Positions 1 through 12,169 of a stretch of 64,000 nucleotides of DNA are shown here, one piece after another (within the stretch, counting starts at the first letter, position 1; every line of letters starts with the position of its first letter). Origin of the DNA: Caenorhabditis elegans (taxonomy: Eukaryota > Nematoda > Chromadorea > Rhabditida > Rhabditidae); contig NC_003283.11 of assembly GCF_000002985.6 (NCBI RefSeq), forward strand, positions 9,920,001 to 9,984,000, given 5' to 3'. The notes below the pieces were generated by a model that was not told the origin of the DNA, did no database searches, and saw only the letters and a list, made by a program, of their open reading frames with translations. The translations under genes and the position numbers were made by a program.

Positions 1-1336
1 ACTATCTCTTGGTACTCAAAATGTTGTGTAATTTGATTTTTTCTGGAGTAAAACCGAAAAACAACAAAGTGAAGGTTGCTGCTGTAAAACATATTTCTGT
101 AAGGAACATTTGGATTTGAACTTTTCAAAATTAAATCGCTTATTTTTAATTACTGTCTTCCTAATTTTACAGTTAAAACAAAAACATTAACGTTGTTGCT
201 TAAAAATTCCAAATCTCCCCGGTTTCCATATCAAATGACTGCAATAGGCAAAACAAATAACAACAGTTTTCTCCACACACATCTTACAATATGGAATTTA
301 GTAACAAAACATTTCCCGGTGCCAGTGTCAGGCTATACGTTCTCCAAGCGCATTTCTTGCCTCCCTCTTGAATCTTATGTATGATCTCATTTCCTCACTC
401 ATTTGTACATGATGTCATATTTATTTTATTTTTTTTTTCTCATCAACTTTTCTTGGAAATCATTTGTATCATCTGACCTCGGACATGTTCCAATCTGGTC
501 ACCTTATCATTCACATTTCTTACCTCATCTCATTTTTATTCCTCATTTTGCTCTTATTTTTCAAGCCAAGAAATAGTGAATAAATAAATAAATAAATAAC
601 GTTTTTGTGTCTGCTGATCCAAAACTAAAGTCTAAAATTCATGTACAATCAGTTCCCACAAGTTTGCCGGAAAAGGTTATGTGAAAATGTGAAACAAAGG
701 AAAAAAATTGCAGGTAAACATTAATTTTACAACGTCATAATTACCAATTAATGTGGGAAACACCCAACATGAAAATTGAATAGAAAACCATAAGGTTAAC
801 AACTTGGCACATTTTCAAAAATTTTCTTTTTCACACTTGTCATCTTCTTACCTCATTTCCTCCAACAACCGCCAACAACCCGTCTGGACAAATCACACAT
901 GGTTTGTCCAAGTCTAAACCAAGTATTCCCCACCTACAAGAAACTTGCATGACTTGAGTAAGAGGTTTAGGCCGAGCTTTGGCTAATATTCAAAGCTTCA
1001 ATTTGGATTTGTCGGATTCAAACTTCCAAGATGTGTATTTCTTTTTCCTGCCATTAATTGAATTATTCAACATCGTGAGAGCGTGGATACCGTACAACAT
1101 TGATTTACAAGCATTAGTCACACTTCTCATTCAATTCGCAACGACCGGTCATAATGTGGAGCAGAGATGCAGGCAAATATCCATTTTTCGTTATTTTCCA
1201 TTGAAAATTATGAGAAATAGATCATTGTTTTCTTTTCCAGATACATATACTGTTTTCAATTTAGTTTTGTGAAGATAAAATTCCCTGGTAAATGTTGCTC
1301 TATATCTCTCTCTATTTAAATATTTTTAAACTCAGT
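1..1336. other. Mostly non-coding; one exon-like open stretch
   Basis: No gene can be built here. A TAAA micro-repeat lies at about 577-599. An open stretch on the + strand (971-1180) follows a splice-acceptor-like GTTTAG and reads as protein (NIQSFNLDLSDSNFQDVYFF and onward). It has no in-frame ATG and no good GT donor; the sequence after GATGCAG is GCAAAT. It may be a 5' exon or a decayed exon of the homeobox gene that follows. Confidence 0.4.
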
Positions 1337-2046
1337 ATGGCTTCACTTGCAAAAAGTATTGTGTTGACTGCCATTGGTGAAGGACGTGTTTCTGTTGACA
1401 AAATTAAGGCCTTCATCCCGCGAGTTCCAATGAATGACTTATTTCGATTGAAATGTGAAATGGCAGTTGCTTTGAGAGAAGCGAGACCACAAGATGTCCT
1501 AATGATGTCGGAAAATCTTCAAGCTTCTGAAGATGATCTCACTTTTATTAACAACATGATAAAATGTGCTCATAATCAAATCTCAATGGATAACGCGTTT
1601 TTGGCTTTGGTATTTTTCTTTATTGTTCTAACAGCCTTGCAATGCATCCATCATTTTAGGGACTTGTTCCACCACTGCCTGCCACTTTTTGCTCCGCTGC
1701 TTCAATTGATAATAACGCTGTAAAAAGTTGCAAAAACAAATCCACAACACTACATGCCAAAATATTACTTTCGGTTAGTTCTTTCTATTACTTTCAGTTC
1801 GTATTATTCCAATTCTACAGAAAGAAGTAAGGTTCCAACTCACGATGAAATTTGAGAGAAACTGCGGGGTCTTCAGTAAAGCCGAAATACAGACACTTGC
1901 CGAAAAGTACAATATGACATGCAAGCAAATCAAGCAGTATTTCAGAAATTTAAGATTTCGGAGCAAGGGGTACGAGTTTTTGCTGTTTTTAATTTAAAAC
2001 TAAGACTAATTTCAGACACGACTCAATGAAGATGAGCAGCAAATAA
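1337..2046 (+). CDS. Divergent homeobox (ceh-type) protein, 188 aa
   Basis: Coding exons are 1337-1609, 1660-1773, 1821-1969 and 2016-2046; all phases join without a stop. The start ATG lies one base after an acceptor-like TTTTTAAACTCAG, which suits trans-splicing. The C-terminal third reads as a degenerate homeodomain: a helix-1 remnant (LTMKFER), helix 2 (FSKAEIQTLAEKYNMT) and a recognition helix (QIKQYFRNLRFRSK), where YF replaces the usual WF and RNLR the usual QNRR. The N-terminal 130 residues match nothing I recognise. A nuclear DNA-binding role is inferred from the fold. Caenorhabditis has many fast-evolving single-copy homeobox genes of this kind. An upstream exon near 971-1180 is possible. 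Confidence 0.6.
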
Positions 2047-2830
2047 ATCGTCAAAAATACACTTTTTTGTTTCTATCTTTTAAGACAGTTGAAAACTGAA
2101 TACTTCTTTATTTTATTTATTCATTTTTCCCAGATTGCTATCAAACCATTTCTTAACCGTTTTTAATTATTTATTCAATACAACTTTCCTGAATCCAGTG
2201 TTTGGTGTAAATGATCTGCCACAACTGTGAACAACAGGTGTTGCAAAGATTGTTGCGCAACAGTAGGGTAGAAGGAAGAGTTTGGATGAGATATTATACA
2301 GTTAGCGGGTTACTGTCGGAACGAAAGAGTGCAAAAGTAAGGGCTATTTAATTGGGGCACTCCGATGTGCGTCACAGACTGTGCTCGGCTCGTACGAGGC
2401 TGAATAACAGAAGATGGAAAAAAGAACTGTTTAGTGTGGAAGAGAGGGAAATATTTTTCTGAAAATGTAAAAGGCTCTGAAAATGTTTTTTTTTCTGAAA
2501 ACGAATGATACTTTTGTCCTTTGCTCAAATATTTTCAATAGGTGCTCATACTTGCCATCTTTGCCCGTGAGTGACTGTATCATTGCTCTTGTCAACACAT
2601 GACCCTCCCACTGCCGCGGCCCTGCCGTGCTAGTCATATACGAAAAATGCATTTTAAATGTTAAAAAAATAATTAAATTAATAAATAATGTATTCTTCTA
2701 ATGGGCATCAAAAAAATTACACGTTGAAGTTTTTTTTAATGAAAAGTCAAATTATCGTCAGAAAAAATTCATTTTCTAAAATATTTAAATATTTTTAATC
2801 AAAATAATTTCAAAAAGTATCGAGGGGAAA
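2047..2830. other. Intergenic, AT-rich
   Basis: Between the homeobox gene and the haspin-like pseudogene. Short minus-strand ORFs here have no splice context or recognisable domain. The stretch 2650-2820 is very AT-rich. I see no gene. Confidence 0.5.
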
Positions 2831-3936
2831 ATGCGATTGGGTTTGCACAGAAGAAGGAAGATTCAGGATTTGGAAAGGCGTAAGACTTTTTCTCGTAATA
2901 TCTATCAATAATTCTTAAATATTCATAGACAAAATTCTAGTACTTGAACTGTATATTTAGAAAACTAGCTTCTAGAAATGTAACGAGATTGACAACTTTC
3001 CATTAAAAAACGTAGATATCAGAAACGCAGAAATGGCAAATGTATGTTCAGACTGTTACAGATAACGATCGCCAAATGGAGAAGCTCTCGTCTCCAATTC
3101 CATGGGACAGTTTGAAGGTGACGCTTCATGAAAAGATTGGTGCAGGACAATCAGGCATGGCCTTCAGTGCAACATGGAAGAAGAAAAAGGTGGTGGTAAA
3201 AATTGATCCTATACCGAATACAGATGTGAAGAACGATCAACAAAAGGAAATACGGAACCTGCTGAAATGGGGAGGATCAAGCAAATGACCCCAAACGTCA
3301 TGCGCCTTTTGAAAGCATGCTTCGTGGAACAGATTCCAGACGAAGTATGCGATGAATTTCATCTGAAAAAGGATACGGAGCATATGATTTTGATCACGAA
3401 AGATGGAGGCATGCCAATTAGCAAGATCAAACCACTGTCGGACAGTCAGGTCTTGTCTGTCTTGTCGCAAATTCTTTTGTCGCTGTATATCGGGAAAAGG
3501 GAACTTCAATTCAGCCACAACGATCTGAATCCCGGCAATCTGCTAATTTCTGAGACGAAGAAAAAATCGATCAGTTACAAAAAAGACGGAAAGTCGATAA
3601 AGATCAAGAGTCATGGTCGATTCCTCACGCTCATCGATCTCCAAAAATCGACATTCGATGGTTAGTTCATTTTCAAAGCATTTAAACCCAAGTTATTTGT
3701 TAATAATTTCAGAAAAAGAAGACAAAGGATTGGATTGCTGGAAATTGAATAGCCGTGTGAGAGATCAGTTTCTTCCACTCGTAAAAGAGGACACAAAGAA
3801 GGTTTGTCAGAATTAAATTGTCATAGTAACATACATACATAAATAAACGTTTTAGATCTTGGCGAAAGTCGCGGAAGAAATCGAGAAAACCACCATTTTG
3901 GATTGGAAGTTGCCAGGAATGCTTCCGATTCAATAG
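2831..3936 (+). pseudogene. Haspin-like protein kinase, frameshifted
   Basis: Exons are 2831-2879, 3023-3660, 3713-3801 and 3856-3936. Phases fit at every junction, but the total is 857 nt, one short of a multiple of three. The break is near 3260-3270, where the first half ends (NLLKWGGSSK, stop) and the second half continues one frame over (MGRIKQMTPNVM); no GT-AG intron can bridge it. Kinase features: glycine loop GAGQSGMAFSATW with lysine in VVVKI; catalytic loop SHNDLNPGNLLI, the haspin HRDLHWGN equivalent with N for R; and LTLIDLQKSTFD, the haspin IDYT position in place of DFG. This order matches haspin rather than classical kinases. It could be a recent pseudogene or a strain or assembly indel. 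The metal-binding motif is altered, so even a repaired copy may have been weak or inactive. Confidence 0.7.
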
Positions 3937-6190
3937 GATGCAAAATGGTAAGCTTTGAGGATTACACTAGGATAAGATTAGTGATTAAGAACCAAGCATT
4001 CTCTTATTTCAGGTACCACATACTCAAATCTTCAAATCAAAAGTTCTCAAATTTTCTTTCTTCAAGTGATGTGGTTGGAATTTCGCTTGACATTTCTTCA
4101 TATAATTAATAATTATTGTGTCTAGTTTTAATTGTATGTCTGAAATTCCGTTTGCCGGTTCAAAAAATAAACAAAATCATGCTTAATTTTTACAATGAAT
4201 CAACAATAACAACAAATTTTACAGCATTTAAAATATTAATTATCCAGACGACGTCGCTGCTATTGGCTCATGTCAGGGGTGGCTTCCTTTATAGCATCGA
4301 ATAGTTCTAACTTCTCTTGGTCTTGTTATTAATACTCTTTTTTTAATGGAATAAAAATTTTTCTACAATAATTTTTCGCACATTTATTTCAATTGACAAT
4401 TGCTGGAACTTCTCGTCACTTCTGTTTTGTTTTTTATCAAATCTTGGTAGAACTCTTTAACTACTCAACAAATTAATTTTTCTTCGAAAAAATGATTATA
4501 TATATTATTTTCATTCTCTGAAGATATATTTAAGATCCACTTTACGTGGTCTTCATTGATGGACTGTCAAAACGTCGTTGGAATTTACAAAAACTGCATT
4601 TTCATAGTTTGACTTTGTCAATCATCATTTGTTCAGAAAACGTGTCAAATGTCAAATAACACTGTGATATCACTAGTTTCTGTAGCGATTATCGCTTTAT
4701 CACAGAACTACGTCATCTATTTAAATTGTATGGAAACTACACTGATTGTGTAAACACCTACGCTGGTATCTAGAAAATTAAATACAAACTTTTATTAAAT
4801 TCGAAACTGGTTAACTTTGGAGCATTTTTGAAAGTATAATTATTCTAATAAACCTTGAGACTTGGCACCAAAGTAAGAAATACTGCCATAATACTATCAT
4901 CAAAAACATTTTATTGTTGTCAGAAAAATTCTGAATTTTCAAATTTAATTTTAATAGATCAAACTATTAAGGAAGGATTTTTTTGGGACCCCTTATTCAA
5001 ATGAAACTAATGGTTATTCGTAATGCTAACGTAAACATATCCTGATATTAAGACTTGATATGCTCTGCAGGCACTTCTTTAGGTGTACTTGCGCATTGCA
5101 ACTCAGAAAAAAGAACTAAATGTACTTTGGCAATAGGCAAGCGTGAATGTGCAAGGCAGGCGTGGGCTCCTTAAAGTCAATCAGGCATGTACATTTTAAT
5201 TTTAAGCATACAGTCAGAAATTTGTTTCTAGGTATGAATAAAGAAGCAAGTATGACCAATTAAGAGCCAGTTTTATGAATAAATACATCTGCCATCACTA
5301 TTTTAATTAAAGACTACTATTTTGGGCTGCAACAATTTATTATCACGTACTATGTATGCTAATAAATCGAAGTCTTTGAAATTGTTTTCTGTGTACTAAC
5401 AAAATTCCAATGTCATGAGTTCTTAGTTGAACCTCAAGAGAGTGTTTACAATTTTGAGTTTTTCACGAAACTGCTTTAAATTTTCGGGTGCACACTTACT
5501 ATTATCATCACATCAATTTCCAATTTTCTGATAATTTGAATCAAGTATCTAAAAATAGAATGCAAACTTGCAGGGAGTGGTAGGTAGAAAATCAATTTGT
5601 GTCGATTCTCAAACTATTTTCATCTTCATACCGGACATTTCTCGTACGTCACTCCGCCGTTCCAGAATCACTGATAGCAATAATTTATGAGGTTTAAGAG
5701 GTCTACTTTTTAACTGATAAATAAATTTCTGAAATTGTAAAGAAATATTACTCGCGGCAAAATACGACAATCGTGTTTCACTGAAAGTATTGGCTCTTGT
5801 TATCTTAGGGTTAGGGTTAAGTAGGCACCATCATGTACACCAGCAAGGGTGCCGTTTGTGATAAGAGAGCGTTGAAATGAACTACAATAATTCAGTGATA
5901 ATTAAATAGAAATTATCTTTATTAAACTTCCATGTTTTACTTGTCGCCTTATCGAGAAATTCTGTTAGACGGACGGTCGGGGCGGAGTGACAAGAACCGA
6001 TTTTCAACACCGGAATGACACTAGCTCCTTCATTTATTTAATTTCGATCGTTTCTGTTGCATTTCTCCTGAAAATAGGTGTTTTGATACATGTCCACTTT
6101 AATTTTTTGTGATAAAATTGTATTGCAGATGTTTGCAAAAACTACATTCAATTGTTTCATTTCAAACAGAGTTAGTGATTAGTCTGTCGG
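3937..6190. other. Long intergenic stretch without a recognisable gene
   Basis: About 2.2 kb. A possible polyadenylation tail of the kinase pseudogene comes first, then AT-rich sequence with stop codons in all frames. A short TTAGGGTTAGGG run at about 5805-5818 is not the nematode telomere unit (TTAGGC) and is too short to matter. I see no tRNA or other RNA gene. Confidence 0.5.
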
Positions 6191-6747
6191 ATGCTTCCTA
6201 AAAATAATAAGTTTCCAGACTACTCCAGTCTTCCCATAACTTTCCTATTTCCATGTTTAACAATTATTGTGGTATACTATCTGACACCAAGAGAATTGAA
6301 CATGCGCGTAAAATACGGTGCATTAGCAGTACCCAAGTTCGATAACAAGTATTCAATTACATTTCACGAGGAAGTTCCGAGCTCGCCATTATATACATTT
6401 CAATAGGGCCGTAGACTTTGCATAATGAATAATTCTATTTTGATAAAGGTTTTGGGTTATCTTTCATGAATCATTTTGAATAGGTCTTGTTTTTTGCTAA
6501 TCTTAAAGTTTCCAAATTTTCTTCCCATAACTTTCCTATTTTCAGATGACAGCCCGAACAGAAATAGAACATCGCCATCTTTACTATAAACGTAGGTCTT
6601 CTTGCAGTCATGGCATTTACAAAAGTGAACCCCAAAAGGTTTGTTTATACAATTTCAAATGATCACAAATTATTTCGCTCATTTTTCTTTGGTTTCCAGA
6701 AAGTTTCTGATTATCAGAAGCTACTCCTTCGAATGACGCGCTCGTGA
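6191..6747 (+). CDS. Hypothetical small single-pass membrane protein, 107 aa
   Basis: I do not recognise this protein. Proposed exons are 6191-6373, 6546-6638 and 6700-6747. The reading frame stays open through both junctions. The acceptors (ATTTTCAG, GTTTCCAG) are good; the first donor (GTTCCG) is weak. Residues about 14-31 (SLPITFLFPCLTIIVVYYL) form one hydrophobic helix after a short lysine-containing N-terminus, followed by a basic tail; the small size would suit an organelle or ER membrane protein. The last exon ends in TCG TGA only 215 bp before the exons of the next model, so the two could be one gene with a splice I could not resolve. Confidence 0.4.
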
Positions 6748-6961
6748 TTAGTATTAGGTCAACGTTTTCTCTCGATAAAATACTGCGAATATAGAGCTTG
6801 TCATGGAAAAATGACAGTTGTGGAGGGATTTCCCGGAACGGAGTGAGTATAAGTTAACTGCGGTCAAATTTTACAAATTGTATAGTTTTAAGCAAATAGA
6901 AAAATCGGTGAAATTAGAACAAACTTAAAAAATTCCAATTAACCAGAACTTAGTATTCCAG

Positions 6962-7765
6962 ACACGATCCGCAACATCTGCAACGACAGAAGGAGGTACG
7001 AGTGCAGATCGTGAGGAAGAAATGATCCGTTCGAGACCTCCACGCGTTAAATCTACAAGTGTTTGTGTAGGATCACTACAACTCGTATGTATTAGATCTT
7101 TCCAGTTATATCAAAATATATTCATTTTTAGGAAGGAGAACGTCGTCTAACGTCTCAGTCTCCTCGAACACTCAACGATTTTCAGTTTTTGAATCCTGAA
7201 ACATTAACAATGCAGAACTATGAGTTACAGACAATCAGACCTCCAGCGATATCGACATCTGAAATATTTAATGAACCTCCACCAGTGTACATCTATCGAG
7301 TTATTCCACCCCATGAGAGTAAGTTTCTCTAAAATTATTTCTCCTGCAAGATTTTTGAGGCATATCTCATTTCTCGTTACCTATTGTATAACGGGAATAC
7401 AAATTCTGAAAATTCGTATTGGGAAACATATTTGAGGATATTTGAGGAAAAGGAATTCATTTCGAAAACCGAGCCCGTAAATCGACACAAGCGCTACAGT
7501 AGTCATTGAAAGAATTATTGTAGTTTTCGCTACGAGATATTTAGCGCGTCGCGCAATACGAATTCTCAGAAATGGGTGTACTCCTTATATCATAGTACGG
7601 ATTTCCCAAATTTCAGGAAATATAACCTCGAAGAAACCACCAAATAAAGTGCTGGAATATCTGAAAGGACACAAGCACACACTGATTGCCTGGACCTTTG
7701 GAATATTCGCAGTCACACTATGCACAGTTGTCGTTGTATTGCAGTGCAAATCTAATTTTAAATAA
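6962..7765 (+). CDS. Hypothetical tail-anchored protein, 5' end unresolved
   Basis: Three exons are well supported: 6962-7084, 7132-7318 and 7617-7765. Phases are consistent (0, then 1) and splice sites are good. The product is Ser/Thr/Arg-rich, then has a Pro-rich segment (NEPPPVYIYRVIPP), and ends in a single hydrophobic helix (LIAWTFGIFAVTLCTVVVVL) with a short CKSNFK tail, which suggests a C-terminal membrane anchor. The first in-frame ATG is at 7022 in the first exon. The open sequence before it (6759-6842) ends at a GTGAGT donor in the wrong phase, so the true start is unclear. Family unknown. Confidence 0.45.
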
Positions 7766-8602
7766 TAATCAAATATGATGTACATACTGTATTCTGTGAA
7801 TATTCATACAAATCTTAAAGACATCATAACTGACCCATCGAATTGGTGAGCACATAATATTGATAATAAAATTGAATGTAACCTAATTCTCGAACATGTA
7901 ACAGAAAAAACATGAAAAATTATTCAATAGACATCGATTAGCTCTGATAATGTTTTAATTGATCTTACGACGGGGCAAGGCGACAATGTACCAGCGAAGA
8001 ATTCGATCTGAAAATTGAAAAAAAGGTTAAGAGCATGTAAAAATTTCCATTTTTCACTTCAGAATTTCGTAAATGTCAACGCCAAAGTGATATTTTCTTC
8101 CAACTTATTGTCACATGACGATCGAGTGAAAAAAGTTCCACGGCACAAGAAAAGGGAAGGAGGTCGTAAAGATAAGGAAACGGTGGGTAAAAGGTAGAAT
8201 TTTATAGATTTGTTTATTAGAAGAAGAGTGGACATCAGAAGCACAAAGGGTGGAAAAATCATTGCAAAATTTAAATTTTTTAAAGATTAAACTTTTTTGT
8301 GTTTTTATATTCTAGGACTATTCAAAGAGGGAGTAAATAGCGTGAAGGAAGATTTTTCTTTTAAAAAATCCAAAATTGTTTTGAATTCAGAAATACTAAA
8401 AATCGAAGAATAATGAAAATCCAACTCCATAGGGAATTCAGCCAAAGTTATAAATTAGTGTTTTTTAAAGTTGGATTTTTCATTTTTTCCGGATTTTATT
8501 TTTCATTTTTCTTTGTGGGTTTTTTTTAATTCAGCGAGCCAAATTCACGCTAAACCACTTTTAAGAAATCTTCGAGAGCCAATAAATATATTTTAATCAT
8601 TT
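7766..8602. other. Convergent intergenic region
   Basis: Lies between the 3' ends of the tail-anchored gene (+) and the RMI1 homologue (-). The short ORFs at 8015-8262 on both strands lack splice context. The 8270-8560 part is AT-rich and probably 3' flanking sequence. I see no gene. Confidence 0.5.
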
Positions 8603-10742
8603 TTATTTGTGAACCAATACCTCGAAAACAAGATCCAATCTTTGCAACTGATGTTCCAAAGCGTTCAGCCGCATTTTTCCATTTAACCTCTTTTCCGCAT
8701 CTTTGGATTTTCGAATTGTCTAAATATAATTAATAATTCACAAAGAAGGTTCAGTTTTCAAGTTTTTAAAATTTTCAAAAAACCTACCGAAGCTTCTTCA
8801 CAGGAAAATCCAATTAGATTTTGAAGGGTTCGATTGTCAATTAATGCATTAACGGATGTCCAACAATCTTTTAAATGCACTTTCATTGTCCACATTTTGT
8901 CAACAACTCGCAATTGTTCTGTTATATCTTCAATGAAAGCAAGAAGAATAAATCGTTTTGATCCTATTGAATATTTCATTTTCTTCATACTTTCCGCCAA
9001 TGATGACAAATTAAGCTTAGAGAATGCATCCATAGCTTGACGTTCTTCACTATTCATTCGAGTATTTTCTTCATCAAGCTCTGAGTTTATAGTTTCCTCT
9101 TCAAATAATTTTTCCTTTTTGACAGGTTGGGACGGGGAAACTAATTCAATAATTTGAATATCATCATCACTTTCTGGTTCTGATTTGATTTTCTTCTTTG
9201 GTGGTTGTGATATTGATTTAAATGGATTTTTCGTTGATGTCGAAGGGCAGGACACTGGTTCCTCATCTTTTTCAATCATATTTTCAAGAATTTCGTCCAT
9301 TGGATCGACTCTACGGGATGTTAGCATTCCAGATATTCGACGGGTCTAGAAAATTCAATTTTAAAAAATTTCTAACTTTAAAAACATACGACATCCATCG
9401 GTGGTGAGCGTATTGAATTTCGCTTTTTCGGTGATCGATTGGTCATTCGCCGATTCAAATCAAAATCTTCCGTGTCATCTTTCATTTTACTCAATAGAGA
9501 AGAAACAAGAACTGAATCATTTTTAGCTTTCATGGAAGTTGACTGACGATTATCATATTCTTAAAATTATAATTTAAATTGGGAAAACTAATGCAAATAA
9601 CCAACCAATGTTCTCATTTTCAAAGTCATAATCACCATCCTCGTCATTAAAAATATCAGGGGATATTTCACGCGTTTCTGGTTCTTTTGAAGTGGAAGGT
9701 CTGGAAGGATAACTTTAAAATGTGTTTTTCTTCTAGAAAACTAACGGGCATTGTTTCTTTTGAAAATATCTACTGATCAACGAAGATGGACCTGAAGCAG
9801 GCTGAACTGGATCAGGACGATCAATGAATTTCGGCAAAGAAGAATCAATGACAGAGTTAGTGACAGTTCGAATACTATCCGTATTGGAATTCATAGTTGT
9901 TTTAACTTCTTCCTTCTTTTTCGCAGATAGGTTTAAACTTTTGATACCCAAAAGTCGTGCATATTGATCTACTGGTACGAACGAATTTAATTGCGGAAGA
10001 ACTTGTCCACCTAGAACTTTACAATTATTTCGCTTCAACAGAAAGGTTCCTTTTCGAATTGCACATGGTGGAACGATAAGAATTTTGGTTCCAGGTTTAT
10101 AATGTAGAGAGAGCTGGGGACATTTCCAAAATTCAATCGCCTTCAACGTTGTTTCTCCATCAAATAGGGTCAGTTTCAAAAGACGTGAAGGTTTCTGGAA
10201 TCTGTATTTTCTTATTCATCACTATTAGCAATATTCAAATTTACCTGATCGGTATCGTTGTCTTTCTCGTGGAATACTTTTTCAAAGCCAGATTGGTCTT
10301 CCTTTTGTCCATTCCCACTCATTGAACAATACTGTTGATAATATGGACTGCCGACATCAATGAACCCATTAATCTGAAAATTAAACCGATGATGTCTCTG
10401 AACTTTATTTTTAATTACCTGACAAACGATTGGACCTTGAAGGTTTTGTTTCGCAACGGTCTCTTCAATTCCATGGTTGCCAAATACGGGAAACGATGAA
10501 CTTTCAATACTCGAACAAATCCATTGATCCAACACCAGATTTGCAAATTTTTCATCGTCCTTAAATAAATCATATTATTCGAATTTTTAAAAATATATCT
10601 TTCTGAAAAGTCGACTTACAAAATGTTTTGCTTGTGGTTTCTGGTTATTTAAAAACTCAATAACTGTCGTTAGCCACTCATCTTTTAATAGAATATGCCG
10701 GTCGCTGAAATATTGAAGCAGAAACGTGCATCTGGAACTCAT
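8603..10742 (-). CDS. RMI1 homologue (RecQ-mediated genome instability 1), 593 aa
   Basis: Coding exons in transcript order are 10742-10620, 10559-10419, 10373-10245, 10194-9746, 9700-9606, 9559-9390, 9345-8788 and 8719-8603; all phases match. Residues about 10-190 show the RMI1 N-terminal helices and OB1 fold, including KGTFLLKRNNCKVLGGQV and QYARLLGI, equivalent to the conserved 'KVLGGEV...LARLIG' region. The middle is acidic and probably disordered. Residues about 480-590 form an OB2-like domain (FILLAFIEDITEQLRV, then LQNLIGFSCEEA), the part that in RMI1 contacts RMI2. RMI1 works with BLM helicase and topoisomerase IIIa to dissolve recombination intermediates; the worm family is named rmh. 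I cannot say which paralogue this is. It diverges from a coiled-coil gene across about 280 bp. An in-frame upstream ATG at 10850 exists; I prefer 10742. Confidence 0.85.
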
Positions 10743-11026
10743 GAGACAAATTTTGTTCAAAAATAAATAATTGGCGGTGAAACATGACCCGCGCACCAAT
10801 GTTGCGGTGTCTGTGCGCGGCGGTTGCAGTGTGGGTTTACGGAGCTCCACCTACTTTATTGGACGCATTTTCAAATTTATTTTTTTCTCATAAAATTCAA
10901 TTCTTGCTTAGATATTGTGGTGTATTTATGTTTTCGCATTGATTTGCAATAATTGAAGCTTGAAGTTATTATTTTCATAAAAAATCTTATCCTCTATCAC
11001 ACATTTCTAATTAATTTCAGTTAAAA

Positions 11027-12169
11027 ATGTCAGACAATTTTGGAAAGCGGAAACGAGGTGGAAAACGTGATCGCGGAACTCCAAGACTTCCCATCAGACG
11101 ACCACCTTCTGAAGAACCAGCACCATTAGAACATCTTACACAAGAGGAATATGAACGGAAGTATGTATTTCGTTGGAAATAATAAAAACTTCGTTTTTTT
11201 TTTCCAGAAAGACGGACATTCTCCGGCGGGCTGTCCTTGCAGAAAGTCAATATATTGCACTACGAACACAATTAAGAGACAACAAATTTCGAGAAGCAAG
11301 AGAATATAAGGCCAATGTTGCCGCCGGAACTGATCCCGAACTTTTAGCTGCGAAACGAGAAGCTGAAGATGCGCTCTCCAAGAAACTTGATGTAAGATTT
11401 CCTTTTTAATGTCTCAGGCACAAAATTAAGCTATTGTTACCACAAGAATTGCAAGTTTTGGGTACGTATGTAGTAGCCATACCCGTAAAATTAATTTTTC
11501 ATTCATTTATTGTTAAAATGGTAATTTAATAGAAACGTGAGGGCAGGCTGCTTTTTTAGGCTTAAACTAATCAAAAATCACGGTAATGTTTTTATTAGTT
11601 ATAATTTTGGGTACGGTTCCTACATAAGTACCAAGTTTCGATTTATCCTTCCAGAATTCAAAAAAAAGAGTACTTTAAAAAATTGAAAAAGGCAGCTATA
11701 GCCGAAATATTTAATTGCTGAAATGCGGTTTTCCGAATAGCAATCGCCGTCTACCCAGTCGTGACTGATTTTTAAATAGTCCAATTTTCAGATCAATCAA
11801 GCAAAATATGAACTCAAAATGGCCCAAATTCTTGACGAATATGAGGCCGAAACAGCTATGAACGAGACTCAACACGAAGATAAATATGTATATGCTAAAG
11901 GTCGTTACATTGATTTTTTCAAAGAGTTGATAGCAGAAAAGGAGAAACGAGAGCGAGAAGTTGGAATGCTTCTAGGTGCTTATCTCAGTAAGAACTAAAC
12001 ACCTCTTAATTTTAACTTCATGTATAATATTTCAGCCCTCCCACCACTCGGAAATGAAACAACTGAAAAACCGGTTTTCAAGGATGTTGTTTTCAAAGGA
12101 AGGCACACGAGAAGCAGGAGCAAATCCCAAAAACAAGATGACGAGAGCGTTCCGCAGTCCCTAAATTGA
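11027..12169 (+). CDS. Coiled-coil protein, possibly Sds3/BRMS1-like, 215 aa
   Basis: Exons are 11027-11160, 11208-11391, 11792-11987 and 12036-12169, all phase-consistent. A TTAATTTCAG acceptor sits six bases before the ATG and probably marks trans-splicing. The N-terminus is basic (FGKRKRGGKRDRG) like a nuclear localisation signal. Residues about 40-160 are charged and helical, with a break at about 85 (NVAAGTDPELLAAKREAEDALSK). This resembles the 'L..L..G..PEY......L' arrangement of Sds3/BRMS1 proteins of Sin3-HDAC complexes. The C-terminus is Ser/Arg-rich. The assignment rests on overall pattern, so it is tentative. The third intron is long (about 400 bp) and contains nothing I recognise. 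Confidence 0.7.

Noticed and set aside
5805-5818. Telomere-like TTAGGGTTAGGG
   Set aside because: The nematode telomere unit is TTAGGC, and two units are too few to be meaningful.
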